Shown here one piece after another: positions 61,828 to 64,000 of a stretch of 64,000 nucleotides of DNA; position 1 is the stretch's first letter; each line of letters starts with the position of its first letter. This stretch comes from Streptomyces sp. NBC_00457. Its GTDB lineage: Bacteria; Actinomycetota; Actinomycetes; Streptomycetales; Streptomycetaceae. The DNA lies in contig NZ_CP107905.1 of the NCBI RefSeq assembly GCF_036014015.1, positions 2,418,001 through 2,482,000 of the forward strand, given 5' to 3'. The translations under genes were made by a program, and so were the position numbers. The notes beneath the pieces are model-generated. The model did not search any database and was not told where the DNA came from. It was given only the letters and a program-made list of their open reading frames with translations.

Positions 61828-64000
61828 ATGGCTACGCTCTTGTACCGGCTGGGCGCGTGGGGTGCTCGACGGTGGCGAAGGATGTTGATCGGGTGGCTCC
61901 TCGCCCTCGGTGCGGTGGTCGGTCTCGGCTTCTCCTTCGCCGGCTCCTTCACGGACAGCAGCTCCATTCCGGGCTCACCGGCCCAGACCGCCCTGACCAA
62001 GATGGAACGGCACTTCCCCGAGCCGGACGTCCAGTCGGCGCAGGTCGTGTTCCAGGCGCCGGCCGGCCGCAAGGTGACCGAGGCGGATCTGCGTACGCCG
62101 CTGGAGGCCATGGGCCGGGTCCCCGGGGTGAGCGAGGTCAGTGATCCGTCCGAGAGCGGGACCGTCTCCGAGGACGGACGGACCGCGGTGGCTGAGGTCA
62201 CCTTCGCCACCAAGGAGGCCGACGACGTGCCGGAAGGCACGTTGGACGCGGTGAAGGCCGCGGGGGACGAAGCCCAGCAGGCCGGCCTGAGGACCATCTA
62301 CGGCGGTGAGCCCTACGAGACGTCGCATCCGCCCGTGGGGCCCGGTGAGCTGGTCGGACTGGGCGTGGCCCTGGTCATCCTGGTGATCACGTTCGGGTCG
62401 CTGCTCGCGGCGGGTCTGCCGCTGCTCACCGCGGTGCTCGGGATCGTCGGCACGATGGCCGCGATGATGGGTCTGGCCACGGCGTTCGACGTCTCCGACA
62501 ACGCGCCCACTCTGGCGATCATGCTGGGTCTCGCCGTCGGTATCGACTACGCCCTGTTCATCGTCTCCCGGCACCGCGCCCAGCTCGGCGCGGGCATGCC
62601 GGTCCGGGAGTCCGTCGCCACGGCCACCGCCACCGCGGGCAGCGCCGTGATCTTCGCCGGAGCCACGGTCCTCATCGCGCTCTCCGGTCTGTCCGTCGCC
62701 GGTGTGCCGATGCTCACCTCCATGGGCCTGGCGTCCGCCGGAGCGGTCGCGGTCGCCGTCATCACGGCGGTGACTTTGCTGCCCGCGCTGATGGGAATGG
62801 CCGGTCACCGGCTCACGCCCAAGGCGCCCCGGTCCGCCACCCGACGCCGCCGGTTCCTGCCCATGGGCTGTAAGCGCGCCGCGCGGCAGGCAGCGCGCAG
62901 CGGCCGGACGGCCGGCATGGGCGTGCGCTGGACCGAGGGCGTCCTGCGCCACCCCGTACGCAACCTGATCCTGGGCACCGCCGCGCTCATCGCCCTGGCC
63001 GTTCCCGGCATGGAACTGAAGCTGGCGCTCACCGACGAGGGTTCCGCCGCCACGAGCAGCTCCAGCCGCCAGGCCTACGACGTGATCAGTGACGCCTTCG
63101 GTCCCGGCGCCAACGGCCCCCTCGTCGTGCTCGTCGAGAACGACGATGCGGCCGCCGTCGCCTCCACGGCCACCGCTGTCGAGGACGAGCTGCGCGGGGT
63201 CGACGGCATCGCGGACGTCAGCAGTGTGGACATGGCCGAGGACGAGACGGCGGCACGGATCCAGGTCATCCCCGAGACCGGCCCGCGCTCCGAGGAGACC
63301 AGCGGCCTCGTCTCCCGGCTGCGCACCCAGATGCAGCCACTGGCGCAGTGGAGCGGCTCTTACGTCGCCGTCACCGGTATGACCGCGGTCAGCATCGACG
63401 TCTCCGACAAACTCAGCGGCGCACTCGTGCCCTTCGTGATCGTCGTCGTGGGCCTCTCCCTGCTCCTGCTGATGGTCGCGTTCCGGTCGATCGCCATCCC
63501 CATCAAGGCCACCATCGGGTTCCTGCTGTCCGTGGGTGCCGCCTTCGGAGCCACCGTCGCGGTCTTTCAGTGGGGATGGCTGGCCGGCCCGCTGGGCGTG
63601 CCCAGCGAGGGCCCGGTGGCCAGCTTCGTGCCCATCATCGTGATGTCCGTACTCTTCGGACTGGCCATGGACTACGAGGTGTTCCTCGTCTCCGCCATGC
63701 GGGAGGACTACAACCGCCACGGCGACGCCCGCACCGCCATCCTCAACGGAGCCCGCGACGCCGCCCGCGTGGTAACTTCTGCCGCGCTCATCATGGTCTC
63801 GGTGTTCGTCAGTTTCCTGTTCGCCCGCGACGCCGACATCATGCCGATCGCCTTCGCCCTGGCCTTCGGAGTCATGGTCGACGCCTTCCTCGTCCGTATG
63901 ACCCTCGTGCCGGCGGTGCTGGCGCTCCTCGGTGACCGGGCCTGGTGGCTCCCGCGACGCCTTGACCGCGTACTGCCCCATCTCGACGTCGAGGGCGGGA
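61828..64000 (+). CDS. MMPL-family transporter (runs off right edge)
   Basis: At least 724 codons of an RND/MMPL lipid or drug exporter, beginning with ATG at 61828 after GAGGG. The first membrane helix (IGWLLALGAVVGLGFSF) is followed by an extracellular domain. LGLAVGIDYALFIVSRHR in the first membrane block and LFGLAMDYEVFLVSAMRED in the second are the family's paired functional motifs with charged Asp-Tyr residues. The end in view, WWLPRRLDRVLPHLDVEGG, is the normal C-terminal region, so only the tail is missing. It lies after the LysR gene in the same direction, 128 bases apart. Confidence 0.92.
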   Translation, partial: MATLLYRLGAWGARRWRRMLIGWLLALGAVVGLGFSFAGSFTDSSSIPGSPAQTALTKMERHFPEPDVQSAQVVFQAPAGRKVTEADLRTPLEAMGRVPGVSEVSDPSESGTVSEDGRTAVAEVTFATKEADDVPEGTLDAVKAAGDEAQQAGLRTIYGGEPYETSHPPVGPGELVGLGVALVILVITFGSLLAAGLPLLTAVLGIVGTMAAMMGLATAFDVSDNAPTLAIMLGLAVGIDYALFIVSRHRAQLGAGMPVRESVATATATAGSAVIFAGATVLIALSGLSVAGVPMLTSMGLASAGAVAVAVITAVTLLPALMGMAGHRLTPKAPRSATRRRRFLPMGCKRAARQAARSGRTAGMGVRWTEGVLRHPVRNLILGTAALIALAVPGMELKLALTDEGSAATSSSSRQAYDVISDAFGPGANGPLVVLVENDDAAAVASTATAVEDELRGVDGIADVSSVDMAEDETAARIQVIPETGPRSEETSGLVSRLRTQMQPLAQWSGSYVAVTGMTAVSIDVSDKLSGALVPFVIVVVGLSLLLLMVAFRSIAIPIKATIGFLLSVGAAFGATVAVFQWGWLAGPLGVPSEGPVASFVPIIVMSVLFGLAMDYEVFLVSAMREDYNRHGDARTAILNGARDAARVVTSAALIMVSVFVSFLFARDADIMPIAFALAFGVMVDAFLVRMTLVPAVLALLGDRAWWLPRRLDRVLPHLDVEGG

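Noticed and set aside
61975..63981. 668-codon open frame on the minus strand
   Set aside because: It is antisense to the MMPL gene, has the His/Gly/Asp/Arg-rich composition of a GC-skewed shadow frame and no family motif; the plus strand carries the clear MMPL motifs.

Overview
The window is high-GC DNA with strong G/C preference at third codon positions, frequent GTG and TTG starts, rare TTA codons and gene families typical of Streptomyces. It is most likely part of a Streptomyces chromosome arm or arm-proximal region. The order malate synthase / allR / allantoinase / allantoicase matches what I know of the Streptomyces coelicolor allantoin locus. I see no rRNA, tRNA, CRISPR array, phage or transposase gene.

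Layout. 1-4.6 kb holds the 5' part of a sensor kinase, a small membrane protein, a secreted guanyl-specific ribonuclease of the RNase Sa type, a RibD-like reductase, a decayed AIM24-like gene, an SDR and a DUF6236 protein. 4.6-11.8 kb is a purine-catabolism block: allantoicase, allantoinase, the divergent IclR regulator AllR, three accessory genes and malate synthase. 11.8-15.4 kb holds a SelW-like protein, a HipA-family kinase, a degenerate APS kinase with a sulfotransferase, and a secreted esterase. 15.5-19.1 kb is a two-component system co-transcribed with an ABC exporter. 19.3-24 kb has a YcnI-type protein, a His/Met-rich membrane protein and two divergent IucA/IucC-type siderophore synthetases. 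24-31.2 kb is a mixed segment: two HxlR regulators, aminotransferase, HAD protein, a histidine-phosphatase pseudogene with tandem 42-bp repeats, thioesterase, MFS exporter and exonuclease.

31.2-36.3 kb is the second purine block: nucleobase permease, 8-oxoguanine deaminase, uricase, hydroxyisourate hydrolase and OHCU decarboxylase. With the first block it forms a complete route from 8-oxoguanine or urate through allantoin and allantoate to glyoxylate, which malate synthase converts to malate. A composite palindromic operator occurs before three separate transcription units of this route, allB, aceB and uraD, which suggests one regulon under AllR. 36.5-41 kb is a Tat-exported PaoABC-type molybdenum oxidoreductase with a TetR regulator; the MocA-like cytidylyltransferase at 9.4 kb could mature its cofactor. 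41-50 kb holds small Cys-rich proteins, an STM4015-type repeat protein and a giant CtpI-like P-type ATPase.

50-61.7 kb is the most unusual part: an apparent catabolic operon of nine minus-strand genes (tartrate/D-malate dehydrogenase, hydantoinase/oxoprolinase subunits B and A, MFS transporter, D-2-hydroxyacid dehydrogenase, AtuA/DUF1446, DUF4387, secreted hydrolase) with a divergent LysR regulator. No substrate can be named from sequence. The window ends inside an MMPL transporter gene.
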